Under the pieces are notes generated by a model, which was not told the origin of the DNA, did not search any database, and saw only the letters and a program-made list of their open reading frames with translations. From contig JACKEJ010000012.1 of NCBI GenBank assembly GCA_020633055.1, forward strand, positions 1 through 64,000: 64,000 nucleotides of DNA, written 5' to 3'. The stretch comes from Sandaracinaceae bacterium (GTDB lineage: Bacteria > Myxococcota_A > Polyangia > Polyangiales > Houyiibacteriaceae). Both the position numbers and the translations under genes were made by a program. Every line of letters starts with the position of its first letter. The first letter of the stretch is position 1. This document shows, piece by piece, positions 1 to 7,646 of this stretch.

Positions 1-395
1 TAGAGCGCCTCCCGCCCAGGACCCACGGGGATGTGCTGCCGGCGCCCGAACATGGCCTGCACGTAGCGCTTGCCCAGGGTGGGCGGGGGAGGCCCCGGCG
101 TCCAGCTCGACTCGCCCACGTCGCGGTTGTCGTAGCGGACCACGTGGTAGCCCTCGGCCGCGATGGCCTCACACAGCGCGTCGGGCCAGGCGATGCGCTG
201 CTGGGCCATGCCCGCGATCATGAGCACCACGGGGTCTCCCGGGTGGCCGAAGGCCTCCCACGCGAGCGAGATGGCGCCGCGCTGCGCCTTGCCCGTTCGC
301 CGCGCGGGGGCGTGGTTGGCCTCCTCGCGCAACGCAGTCCGGTCGGTGCGACCGGCGACGTTGGCGTTGTCTTGGGCAGACGGAGAGGGGGTCAT
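1..395 (-). CDS. Alpha/beta hydrolase, N-terminal part (cut by window edge)
   Basis: The minus-strand frame opens at an ATG at 395-393 and runs without a stop to base 1, giving the first 131 residues. After a variable leader of about 40 residues comes the start of an alpha/beta hydrolase fold: a strand reading VVLMIAGMAQQ (the usual HG oxyanion-hole position is AG here), then WPDALCEAIAAEGYHVVRYDNRDVG, where YDNRDVGxS is typical of this family. The nucleophile elbow and the Asp/His of the triad lie beyond the edge, so the substrate cannot be inferred. It is divergent from the lipoprotein gene at 504, and a short dyad at 425-443 lies in the shared upstream region. The fold call is secure; the specific function is unknown. 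Confidence 0.8.
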   Translation of the reverse strand, partial: MTPSPSAQDNANVAGRTDRTALREEANHAPARRTGKAQRGAISLAWEAFGHPGDPVVLMIAGMAQQRIAWPDALCEAIAAEGYHVVRYDNRDVGESSWTPGPPPPTLGKRYVQAMFGRRQHIPVGPGREAL

Positions 396-424
396 GAGCG
401 GCTCCACGACATCAGCCTAAGCGG

Positions 425-443
425 TATTGAATCGAAGTCAATA
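425..443. promoter_or_regulatory. Dyad operator-like site in divergent promoter
   Basis: The perfect 6-bp arms TATTGA and TCAATA are separated by 7 bases and lie between the divergent starts at 395 and 504. The site is AT-rich in a GC-rich setting. Read on the minus strand it contains TTGACT, followed 16 bases later by TAGGCT, so it could overlap the -35 of the hydrolase promoter. This is inference from sequence symmetry; the regulator is unknown. Confidence 0.35.
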
Positions 444-503
444 ACGCGCGTGGCGATTTTCTCGCGCCTCGACCAGGGGCGACGGGTACCGTAGGAAGCA
501 CCC

Positions 504-1274
504 ATGCTGGCTCGCTCCTCTCAGGGGGTGGCGCGCGGTCGCGCGCGGCTCCATACGTCGTCGCTGCTGTGCGCTCCGTTGTTCGTGCTGCTCACAGGCT
601 GCCCTCGCGGGCCAGTTCCCCAAGAGCGCGCCGAGGGACCGGCGCGAGCGGCCGACCCTGGTCTCGCTCACGCGCCCAGCGGCGAGCTCCCGCCCGACCA
701 TCCACCCGTGAACCCACGCCCGTCCGTCGCGGCCGCCGAACCCGCCGAACCTGAAGGCGACAGCGCGCCCACGCCCGCCCAGGCGCCGCGGCCCCAGGCG
801 CCCCCCCTGGCAGGCATCACGTGGACCCCGCCGGCCAGCTTCGTGGCGCTCACCCCCTCGAACTCGATGCGTGCCGCCGAGTACGCCTCCACCGACGGCC
901 GCGTGAACATCGCCGTCTTCCACTTCCCGGAGATGCGCGAGACGGTGCGCGCCAACATCGAGCGCTGGAAGGGGCAGTTCGACGAGGCCGCTCAGGAGCG
1001 CGCCCAGGTCCACACCGAGGGCGTGCACGGGCTGAGCGTCACCACGCTGGACATCGAGGGCGCGAACGCCGGGATGCACGCTGGGCCGAGCGTGGACACG
1101 GCCCGTCGTCCGCATCAGCGCATGCTCGCGGCGGCGGTCGTGGCGCCCGGTGGGTTCGTGTTCTTCAAGCTCGTGGGTCCCGCAGACGCCGTCGCCACCG
1201 AGCAGGCCGCCTTCCGCGCCATGATCGACTCGCTCGCGCCCACGGGCGACGCGGTCCCCGGGGGGCCGCGTTGA
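504..1274 (+). CDS. Putative lipoprotein, function unknown
   Basis: This is a 256-residue protein. The ATG at 504 follows AGGAAG at a spacing of about 5. The N-terminus is basic with a hydrophobic stretch ending in the lipobox LLTGC (Cys near residue 33), so lipidation and export are likely. A low-complexity Pro/Ala/Glu linker follows (about 35-105). The compact C-terminal domain begins around ITWTPPASF and includes MRAAEYAS and a conserved-looking IAVFHFP strand; domains starting WxPPxxW/F are often seen in myxobacterial lipoproteins, but I cannot name the family. The stop TGA overlaps a possible TTG start of the next gene (TTGA), which suggests translational coupling. Confidence 0.7.
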   Translation: MLARSSQGVARGRARLHTSSLLCAPLFVLLTGCPRGPVPQERAEGPARAADPGLAHAPSGELPPDHPPVNPRPSVAAAEPAEPEGDSAPTPAQAPRPQAPPLAGITWTPPASFVALTPSNSMRAAEYASTDGRVNIAVFHFPEMRETVRANIERWKGQFDEAAQERAQVHTEGVHGLSVTTLDIEGANAGMHAGPSVDTARRPHQRMLAAAVVAPGGFVFFKLVGPADAVATEQAAFRAMIDSLAPTGDAVPGGPR

Positions 1275-2635
1275 AGGCACCCGGTCCGCGCTCGCCCGGG
1301 TCGTCCTCGCGCTTGGATCCGGGGCGCCGCGTGCGCGCCTGGGCATGGCTTGCGCTGCTTGTTTGCGGCCTGTGTGGTGGTCAACGCGCGCGCGCCGACG
1401 AGCGCGACCTGTACTTGCTCGAGACCCCCGCCACCTACACCGACGTCGCGGACGCTGCCGATGGCCGCGATCCCTTCGACCTGAATGTGAGGGTGCTGTT
1501 CCGCCGCCTGCAGGACCGCGCCGACGTCCGTCGCGAGCGCCCCAGCAGCACCGGACGCACCGAGCTCGAACGGGTGGGAGCGTACCGCATGGTGCGCCAC
1601 GAGCTGCAGCTGGGCCTCGACATCGGCCTGTTCCGGGACCTCGAGCTGAGCGTCGATCTGCCGCTGGTGCTGAGCGACGACAGGCGCCTCGGGCTGGTCG
1701 ATGGCGCCCTGCCAGCGGGTCTCGTACAAGCCTCGCCGCTCGTGTCGCCGACGCGCTCCGGCATCGACATGCTGCTCCTGAGCGTGGGCTGGGCGCCGCT
1801 CAACCAGTACCGCGACCCTCACTCGCCCACCTGGGTGTTCCGGCTCAGCAGCCGCATCGCCGTGGGCGAGGTACGGCATCCTTGTGTGGCGGGTCAGAGC
1901 GACTGTGGCGTGAGCGATGGGACGCACGCGCTCACCTTCGAGACGCGCATGTCGCACCGCTTCCGCTACGCCGAGCCGTACGGGGGGGCTGGCTTCACGG
2001 CGCAGTTCCGCGGGCGCGCCGCGGGGGCCTTCGCGCCGGGCGGGGACCTCCCGGGCTATCGCCACGTGAACCCTCCGCTCATCGGCGAGTTCGTGGCCGG
2101 CATGGCGCTCATCCCTTGGGAACACCGCGGGAAGTGGCAGCGTCTGACCCTCGACGTGCGCCTGAACGCGCAGTGGGTGGCCCAGGGGCGCGACTACTCG
2201 CCGCTGTTCGACGCGCTCGGGACGTCGATGGATCCCACGCTCGCGAACCCCAGCTGCGAGGGCGCGCCAGCGGACGCGCTGGACTGCACGGGTGATCCAG
2301 GGGGGCTGCGGCTGGTGCCCTTCACCGGCCTCACGGACGTGCAGGCGCATGGACGCTTGGGTGGGCGCGTGGCCCTCGAGCTGCAGGCCGCGCGCTTCGT
2401 GCGGTTCGGCTTCGGGGGGGCCTTTTTCTACACGACGCCGCACCAGATCACCGGGACGGACCGCTGCAACGGCGACGCCGCGCCCCGTGACGCCTCCGAT
2501 CCGCGCATCGCGGGCTGCGCGCGCGGCATCGTGGATCCGCACTACCGTGTCGTGCTCGACACGCCCGGCCAGCGCTTCTCCCTCGGGGGTCAGCTGCGCA
2601 TCGACCTCTTCGCGTCGATGCGAGCACAGTTCTGA
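1271..2635 (+). CDS. Putative outer-membrane beta-barrel protein
   Basis: This protein is about 454 residues long. It has a signal-peptide-like segment, RAWAWLALLVCGLCGGQRARADE, after a short basic region. The mature part is rich in alternating aromatic/hydrophobic strands with polar turns, and ends in ...LRIDLFASMRAQF with a terminal Phe, as many outer-membrane barrels do. Motifs such as ELSVDLPLVL, WVFRLSSRIAVGE and VRFGFGGAFFY look like barrel strands. I chose TTG 1271 because it overlaps the upstream stop; GTG 1331, right at the signal peptide, is an equally plausible start. It is probably cotranscribed with the lipoprotein upstream. Family and cargo are unknown; surface localisation is inference. 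Confidence 0.6.
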   Translation: MKAPGPRSPGSSSRLDPGRRVRAWAWLALLVCGLCGGQRARADERDLYLLETPATYTDVADAADGRDPFDLNVRVLFRRLQDRADVRRERPSSTGRTELERVGAYRMVRHELQLGLDIGLFRDLELSVDLPLVLSDDRRLGLVDGALPAGLVQASPLVSPTRSGIDMLLLSVGWAPLNQYRDPHSPTWVFRLSSRIAVGEVRHPCVAGQSDCGVSDGTHALTFETRMSHRFRYAEPYGGAGFTAQFRGRAAGAFAPGGDLPGYRHVNPPLIGEFVAGMALIPWEHRGKWQRLTLDVRLNAQWVAQGRDYSPLFDALGTSMDPTLANPSCEGAPADALDCTGDPGGLRLVPFTGLTDVQAHGRLGGRVALELQAARFVRFGFGGAFFYTTPHQITGTDRCNGDAAPRDASDPRIAGCARGIVDPHYRVVLDTPGQRFSLGGQLRIDLFASMRAQF

Positions 2636-2735
2636 GCGCTCGGCGGGGTAGGCCCGCGGCGCCGTAACGGAACAAGCCGGGTCAGCGACTGTTGTGGACT
2701 CGCGGGCCCGCTTTACACCCACCCGCTCCCCACGT

Positions 2736-3821
2736 ATGGATCTGCAAGTGCACATCGGTGACCCGAAAGACGAGCTGGAGCTCGATGCCGGCGACGGCGA
2801 CGACGACGACCGAAACGCGGCTGGTCGCGACGACCTCGACGACTTCGATGACTCGGAGGTCATCGAGGCCGAGTTGGTCGACGAGGACGGCGGCGCGATC
2901 CCGCAGAAGCTCCTCCGGCGGGCTTCCTCGGACGCCATCGTCTCGAGCAAGGCGTCCCTGGCCGAGCGCGACCCGCTCGCTGCGTACATGCGCGACGTAC
3001 ACCGCTACAAGCTGCTCACGCCGGAGCAAGAGCACTCGCTCGCCGTGAAGTACGCCGAAGAGGGCGACCTGGACGCCGCGCGCGAGCTGGTCACCAGCAA
3101 CCTGCGGCTCGTGGTGAAGATCGCCTACGACTATCGCCAGGCTTACAAGAACCTCCTGGACCTCGTGCAGGAGGGCAACATCGGCCTCATGCAGGCGGTC
3201 AAGAAGTACGACCCTTACAAGGGGGTCAAGCTGTCGAGCTACGCCGCCTGGTGGATCCGCGCCTACATGCTGCGCTTCATCCTCAACAACCACCGGTTGG
3301 TGAAGGTCGGCACCACCCAGGCGCAGCGGAAGCTCTTCTTCAACCTCAAGAAGGAGAAGGCGCGACTCTCCGCCATGGGCATCGAGCCGACACCCGAGCG
3401 CATCGCCGAGCGCCTCAACGTGCCCGAGCACGAGGTGATCTCGATGGACCGACGGCTGAGCGCCGGCGAGGCGTCGCTGGACGCGCCCGTGGGCGCCGGC
3501 GACGGTCGCCAGGTGGCCCGCGTGGAGCTGGTTCCGGGTGGCGGCGCGGGCATGGACGACGTGCTGGCCGAGCAGCAGCTGGGAGACCAGCTGAAGGGCA
3601 AGATCCACGAGTTCGGTGAGCTGCTCGAGGGCAAGGAGAAGCGCATCTTCGAGGAGCGCCTGCTGGCCGAGGATCCGCGCACGCTGCAGGACCTGGGCAC
3701 CGAGTTCGGCGTCAGCCGCGAGCGCGTGCGTCAGCTGGAGAAGCGCCTGCTCGGGAAGCTGCGTGAGTACCTCAGCGCGGAGCTGGGTCAGGCCGTCATC
3801 GACGTGTACGAGCCGGCCTGA
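2736..3821 (+). CDS. rpoH: RNA polymerase sigma factor, RpoH/sigma-32 type
   Basis: This is a 361-residue sigma-70-family protein. An acidic extension of about 65 residues (DDRNAAGRDDLDDFDD and similar) precedes region 1.2/2 (LAAYMRDVHRYKLLTPEQE). Region 2 contains LVTSNLRLVVKIAYDYR and the core-binding/-10 element DLVQEGNIGLMQAVKKYDPYKGVKLSSYAAWWIRAYM. Region 3 has the RpoH-box-like NNHRLVKVGTTQAQRKLFFNL, and region 4 ends with FGVSRERVRQLEKRLLGKL. RpoH proteins are usually about 285-300 residues, so the acidic N-terminus is extra. The start is uncertain: ATG 2736 is preferred, but GTG 2694 is in frame. It faces rsmI convergently. RpoH in myxobacteria may serve roles beyond heat shock. Confidence 0.85.
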   Translation: MDLQVHIGDPKDELELDAGDGDDDDRNAAGRDDLDDFDDSEVIEAELVDEDGGAIPQKLLRRASSDAIVSSKASLAERDPLAAYMRDVHRYKLLTPEQEHSLAVKYAEEGDLDAARELVTSNLRLVVKIAYDYRQAYKNLLDLVQEGNIGLMQAVKKYDPYKGVKLSSYAAWWIRAYMLRFILNNHRLVKVGTTQAQRKLFFNLKKEKARLSAMGIEPTPERIAERLNVPEHEVISMDRRLSAGEASLDAPVGAGDGRQVARVELVPGGGAGMDDVLAEQQLGDQLKGKIHEFGELLEGKEKRIFEERLLAEDPRTLQDLGTEFGVSRERVRQLEKRLLGKLREYLSAELGQAVIDVYEPA

Positions 3822-3954
3822 GCGCCGCGGACGAGGCCGCGCAGGCCGAGGGCCTGAAGCCGCCCTGCCGCGGACGGTCGGTGCGGTTCCGACCCCCGCA
3901 GCTCGCCGCGGGTGTCGGTGACGTCGTTGCTGGCGGCGGCGCTCTCAGCGGCCC

Positions 3955-4833
3955 TCAGGGCTCGTCCTTCGCTGCGTCGGGTTCGCCGTCCGGTTTGCCG
4001 TCCGGGCGCGCCACGCGCAGGGCCAGGTCGTACGCTGCGGTGCGTGACAGGCTCGTGGTCGCTGCCAGCGCCTTGGCCACGGTCTTGACCGACATTCCGT
4101 CCGCCAGCAGCGCCGCCGCGCGCGCCTCGAGGTCGTCGGTGCTGTCGGGCGCGGCGTCGCGCGGGGCGCCCTCCACGACCACGGTGAACTCGCCGCGGGC
4201 GCTCTCCTCGAAGTACGCAGCCAGCTCCGAGAGGGTGCCGCGGCGGACCTCCTCGTGCAGCTTGGTCAGCTCGCGGCAGGCCGCGGCACGGCGCTCGGGG
4301 AGGGCCAGCGCAGCCAGCTCCGAGAGCGTCTTCCCCACCCGCGAGGGGGCCTCGAAGAACACGCTGGCTGCCGTGTCCTGGACGATGCCCTCGAGCGCCG
4401 CCGCCCGCTTGCTGCCCGTGCGCGGCAGGAAGCCCACGAAGCGAAAGTGGTCGCACGGCAGGCCCGACACCACCACTGCGGTGGTGACGGCGCTGGGCCC
4501 GGGGATGCCCTCGACGCGGACGCCGAGCGCGATGGCCCGCGCGACCAGGGCGTGACCCGGGTCGCTCACCACGGGCGTGCCCGCGTCCGAGACCAGCGCC
4601 ATGCGAGCCCCCGCGGCCAGCTCTGCGGCGATGCCGTCCAGCTGCGCGTCCGCCGTGTGCGCGTGCAATGAGCGCAGCCGGGTGGGGATGCCATGATGCG
4701 CCGTCAGCACCCCCGTGCGGCGGGTGTCCTCGGCCAGGATGACGTCGGCTTCCCGCAGCACCCGGAGAGCACGCAGGGTGATGTCGTCGAGGTTCCCGAT
4801 GGGGGTCGAGACGAGCGAGAGCAGGCCGGCCAT
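3955..4833 (-). CDS. rsmI: 16S rRNA (cytidine(1402)-2'-O)-methyltransferase RsmI
   Basis: This is a 292-residue tetrapyrrole-methylase-fold enzyme. RsmI uses SAM to 2'-O-methylate C1402 in the 30S decoding centre. The N-terminus LLSLVSTPIGNLDDITLRAL, the segment AEDTRRTGVLTAHHGI, and the glycine-rich loop LVSDAGTPVVSDPG are diagnostic. GIPGPSAVTTAVVVSGLP and FVGFLPR follow, with the typical C-terminal RELTKLHEEVRRG. The last 45 residues, DGMSVKTVAKALA..., form the helix-turn-helix-like RsmI tail. The ATG at 4833 places the methylase core at residue 4, the usual family start. It lies convergent to rpoH, with no obvious operon partner. Confidence 0.93.
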   Translation of the reverse strand: MAGLLSLVSTPIGNLDDITLRALRVLREADVILAEDTRRTGVLTAHHGIPTRLRSLHAHTADAQLDGIAAELAAGARMALVSDAGTPVVSDPGHALVARAIALGVRVEGIPGPSAVTTAVVVSGLPCDHFRFVGFLPRTGSKRAAALEGIVQDTAASVFFEAPSRVGKTLSELAALALPERRAAACRELTKLHEEVRRGTLSELAAYFEESARGEFTVVVEGAPRDAAPDSTDDLEARAAALLADGMSVKTVAKALAATTSLSRTAAYDLALRVARPDGKPDGEPDAAKDEP

Positions 4834-4899
4834 GGCAAGCGTGTAGCACGGCGCGGCTTTGCCGTGTTCGGGGGCGAGGCGGCTGGTATCCTCTGCCCG

Positions 4900-5520
4900 A
4901 TGCAGCCCTTTGAAGCCTATCCAGAGTCCGCACCACACCCGCCGGGCGCGTCGACCGCTCAGAAGGCGCTGGCGGTGGTGGCCATCATGCTCGGTTCGCT
5001 GGGCGTCTTGGGCGGCTGCTGCGGGGCGATGGGCAACATGGCGAGCAGCTCGATGCTCGAGGCTCAGGGGCAGGTCTTGGGTGCCCAGGGCATGCCGAAC
5101 GCGGAGCAGCAGCGTGCCATGGTCGCGGCGATGCAGGAGGTGACGGCGAAGTACGGGCCGTTCCTGGTCCTGGTCCAGCTGCTCAACGCCGTCGCCTCGA
5201 CGCTGCTCATCGTCGCGGGGGCCTTCATGCTGAGCGCGCACCAGCAGGCGGTGCTGCTGACGGTCATCGCGTGCGGCGCCAACGTGTTGGTCGACCTCGG
5301 CCTCGGGACCGTCACGGTGCTCCAGCAGGTCGAGACCGCGCGCGTCACGCGCGGGCTCCTCGTTGGGCCGGAGGCAGACCCGGCCGTGGCGGGCGTCATG
5401 GAGACTGCGTTTCAGGCCAGCATGTTCGGGAGCCTCTGCTTCGTGGGTGGCTGGTTGGTGGTGAAGCTCGGCTTCTACCTCGCCAACGTGCTCGTGGCGC
5501 GCCGGACCCCGGCCCGCTGA
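4900..5520 (+). CDS. Small integral membrane protein, function unknown
   Basis: This 206-residue protein has about four predicted transmembrane helices: ALAVVAIMLGSLGVLGGCCGAMG (about 22-45), FLVLVQLLNAVASTLLIVAGAF (85-108), AVLLTVIACGANVLVDLGLG (115-135) and FGSLCFVGGWLVVKLGFYLANVL near the C-terminus. A loop of about 40 residues after helix 1 contains MLEAQGQVLGAQGMPNAEQQ. It is divergent from rsmI (starts 66 bases apart). I do not recognise a named family. The ATG at 4900 is the first one that gives a sensible cytoplasmic N-terminus. Confidence 0.65.
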   Translation: MQPFEAYPESAPHPPGASTAQKALAVVAIMLGSLGVLGGCCGAMGNMASSSMLEAQGQVLGAQGMPNAEQQRAMVAAMQEVTAKYGPFLVLVQLLNAVASTLLIVAGAFMLSAHQQAVLLTVIACGANVLVDLGLGTVTVLQQVETARVTRGLLVGPEADPAVAGVMETAFQASMFGSLCFVGGWLVVKLGFYLANVLVARRTPAR

Positions 5521-5613
5521 AGCCGTCGCCGCGTGCCGCGCGGTCAGGTTGCCACCCGTCGTCCACGGAGCGCTCGGCGGCATGAGCGCTTCGCCTCGCG
5601 CTCGAACCGCGTG

Positions 5614-6612
5614 CTACGGTTGGTGCGCGTCGCGCAGCACGATGTCCGCCACCAGGGGCGCGTGGTCCGACAGACCAGGGAGCCCCAGCTCGGCGTGGGC
5701 AACCCCGAGCGAGGGCGTCACGTAGATGTGGTCCAGCCGCGCGGGCGGATACAGCATGCCGTTGTTCGGCCACGTGTGCCCGAACCCACGCGCACCGGCC
5801 AACTCCCACGCGTCGCTCACGTACGCCCGCATGGCATCCGAGAAGCGGCTGTACGGCGTGCTGTTGAGGTCGCCCAGGACCACCGCGGACACTTCTCGGT
5901 GCGCTTCGGTCCACGCGAGGATCTGCCGCAGCGCATCCAGGTGCGACGGAAGGAGGTCCCCGGCGGGGGGCGCCGGGTGCACGCACAGCACGCGCAGTGT
6001 GCGCCCCTCGTGCGTGAGACCCGCCTCGATGGCGGGCGCCTCGTTGAGATCGTGGGCGCGCACGTCGTGGAGCGGATAGCGCGACAGCAGGCCCATGCCC
6101 CATACTCCCTCGCGCACCACCAGGTGCTGATGCGGGTATTCGTCGAGGAAGCCCTCGTCCCGCAGCCCGTCGGCCCAGGCGGGCGAGAGCTCCTGCAGGC
6201 AGACGAGGTCCGGGGCTTGGCGCTCCAGCGGCAGCAGCGTGAGCTCCGGGCGTTCGTTCCACCCGTTGCCGTTCACCGTCGCGACGCGCAGCGCGGACCG
6301 CGGCCGAGCGTCCGAGGGAGCGCGGAGCGCGATCTGCGGAACCACCCGCACGAGGTGCAGGGCAACGAGACCGAGCGACAGCAGCGTGAGCGCGCGTTGC
6401 GCGCGCGCCAGACCGTAGGCCAGCGTCGCGTAGGCCGGCAGCAGCACGAACGGCGTGTACGCGCCCCAGACGAGGAGCAGCCAGCGCTCGTCGCCGAACG
6501 CGGCGCGTGTGGCGGTGAAGGCGAGCAGCGTCAGCACCGCCAACCAGGCGAGCGCGTTCCATCGCGGGAGGGCGCTCGGCGTCGGCGGTGCGGCGGTCTC
6601 CGAGGGTGCCAT
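5614..6612 (-). CDS. Membrane-anchored endonuclease/exonuclease/phosphatase (EEP) family protein
   Basis: This is a 332-residue protein. Two to three N-terminal hydrophobic helices (about 18-85) anchor an EEP-fold catalytic domain facing the periplasm. Fold motifs are LRVATVNGNGWN, the metal-binding Glu in DLVCLQELSPAW, the HP pair in VLCVHPAPPAGD, the catalytic GDLNSTPYS, LDHIYVTP and the terminal LSDHAPLVADI. The layout of short membrane helices plus EEP domain matches small bacterial proteins annotated as endonuclease/exonuclease/phosphatase family (YafD-like). The substrate could be a phospholipid headgroup or a nucleic acid and cannot be told from sequence. ATG 6612 is chosen because it precedes the first helix. 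It is divergent from the kinase at 6731. Confidence 0.85.
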   Translation of the reverse strand: MAPSETAAPPTPSALPRWNALAWLAVLTLLAFTATRAAFGDERWLLLVWGAYTPFVLLPAYATLAYGLARAQRALTLLSLGLVALHLVRVVPQIALRAPSDARPRSALRVATVNGNGWNERPELTLLPLERQAPDLVCLQELSPAWADGLRDEGFLDEYPHQHLVVREGVWGMGLLSRYPLHDVRAHDLNEAPAIEAGLTHEGRTLRVLCVHPAPPAGDLLPSHLDALRQILAWTEAHREVSAVVLGDLNSTPYSRFSDAMRAYVSDAWELAGARGFGHTWPNNGMLYPPARLDHIYVTPSLGVAHAELGLPGLSDHAPLVADIVLRDAHQP

Positions 6613-6730
6613 CGCGGCGACGATATCGCAGTGGCTGCCATGGCGCAGCCCAGCGCGCGCGCCGTGAGCAGACGCATCAAGCGGTCGGCATCCGTCGCTC
6701 ACGTGGTAGCCTGCAGGCCCCGAGCGAACC

Positions 6731-7621
6731 ATGGCCGTCGTCCCCCACACCCCCTCGCGCGGCGAGATCATCGACCAGGCGTACCGCGTCGAGGGAGGCC
6801 TCGGCGCGGGCGGCGTGGGGGCCGTGCTCAGAGCTACGCGTCTGCGCGACGGCTGCGAGGTAGCGCTCAAGCGGCTGCACTTGCAGCACGCCGCGGATGC
6901 CGAGGCGCGGGCGCGCTTCGAGCGGGAGGCGCGGGCGCTGAACGGCCTCGAGCACCCCCACATCATCCGCATGCTGGACTTCGGCTTCGACGAGCTCGGG
7001 CCCTATCTGGTGATGGAGCTGCTCGAGGGGCGCTCGCTGGACCGTGTATTGGCCGAGAGTCCCATCCCCCCCGAGCAAGCCGTCGCCCTCGCCCGGCAGG
7101 TGGCCGCGGGGCTCGCTGCGGCGCACGCGGAGGGGGTCGTACACCGCGACGTCAAGCCCGAGAACATCTTCGTCGTCCAGCCCGACAGCCCGCACCCGCT
7201 CGCCAAGCTGCTGGACTTCGGTCTGGCGCGCTTCTTCGACCGAGACCGCTGGGCAGAGAAGGAGTCCCTCACACGTGACGGCGCCGTGCTGGGCACGCCG
7301 CTCTACATGCCGGCAGAGCAGAGCCTCGGACAGAAGGCCGACACGCGCTCCGACGTCTACGCGCTGGGGGTCGTCCTGTTCGAGATGTTGGCCGGCGCGC
7401 CCCCGTTCGACGGCGCTGACCGGCTCGCGTTGGTGCGTGCCCACGCCATGTCGCCGCTGCCGCCGATCGATCAGCACAGGCGCGGGCTCACGCTGAGCCC
7501 CGCGCTGCACGCCGTCGTGGAGCGAGCGCTGGCGAAAGACGCCAACCAACGCTACGCCGACGCCGTGACGCTCCACGCGGCGCTCGCGTCGGTCCCGCAC
7601 CCCGCGGCATGGCTCCGGTGA
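6731..7621 (+). CDS. Serine/threonine protein kinase (short, soluble)
   Basis: This 296-residue protein is essentially a bare Hanks-type kinase domain. It has the glycine loop GLGAGGVGAV (23-32), the ATP-binding Lys47 in VALKRL, the catalytic Asp140 in HRDVKPEN, LDFGLA (161-166), and TPLYMPAEQ in place of the usual APE motif. Subdomain IX is DTRSDVYALGVVLFEML. There is no transmembrane segment or sensor domain, unlike most bacterial PASTA or TPR kinases. It is followed 25 bases later by a second, membrane-anchored kinase and then a propeller protein, suggesting one signalling operon. Such arrays of eukaryotic-like kinases are typical of myxobacteria. Confidence 0.9.
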   Translation: MAVVPHTPSRGEIIDQAYRVEGGLGAGGVGAVLRATRLRDGCEVALKRLHLQHAADAEARARFEREARALNGLEHPHIIRMLDFGFDELGPYLVMELLEGRSLDRVLAESPIPPEQAVALARQVAAGLAAAHAEGVVHRDVKPENIFVVQPDSPHPLAKLLDFGLARFFDRDRWAEKESLTRDGAVLGTPLYMPAEQSLGQKADTRSDVYALGVVLFEMLAGAPPFDGADRLALVRAHAMSPLPPIDQHRRGLTLSPALHAVVERALAKDANQRYADAVTLHAALASVPHPAAWLR

Positions 7622-7646
7622 GCGCCAAGGAACCCAGGCCTCTCCC

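Noticed and set aside
821..1270. Extension of the barrel-protein frame upstream of 1271
   Set aside because: It overlaps the lipoprotein gene at 504-1274 and reads as low-complexity Arg/Ala; the signal peptide begins after 1330.
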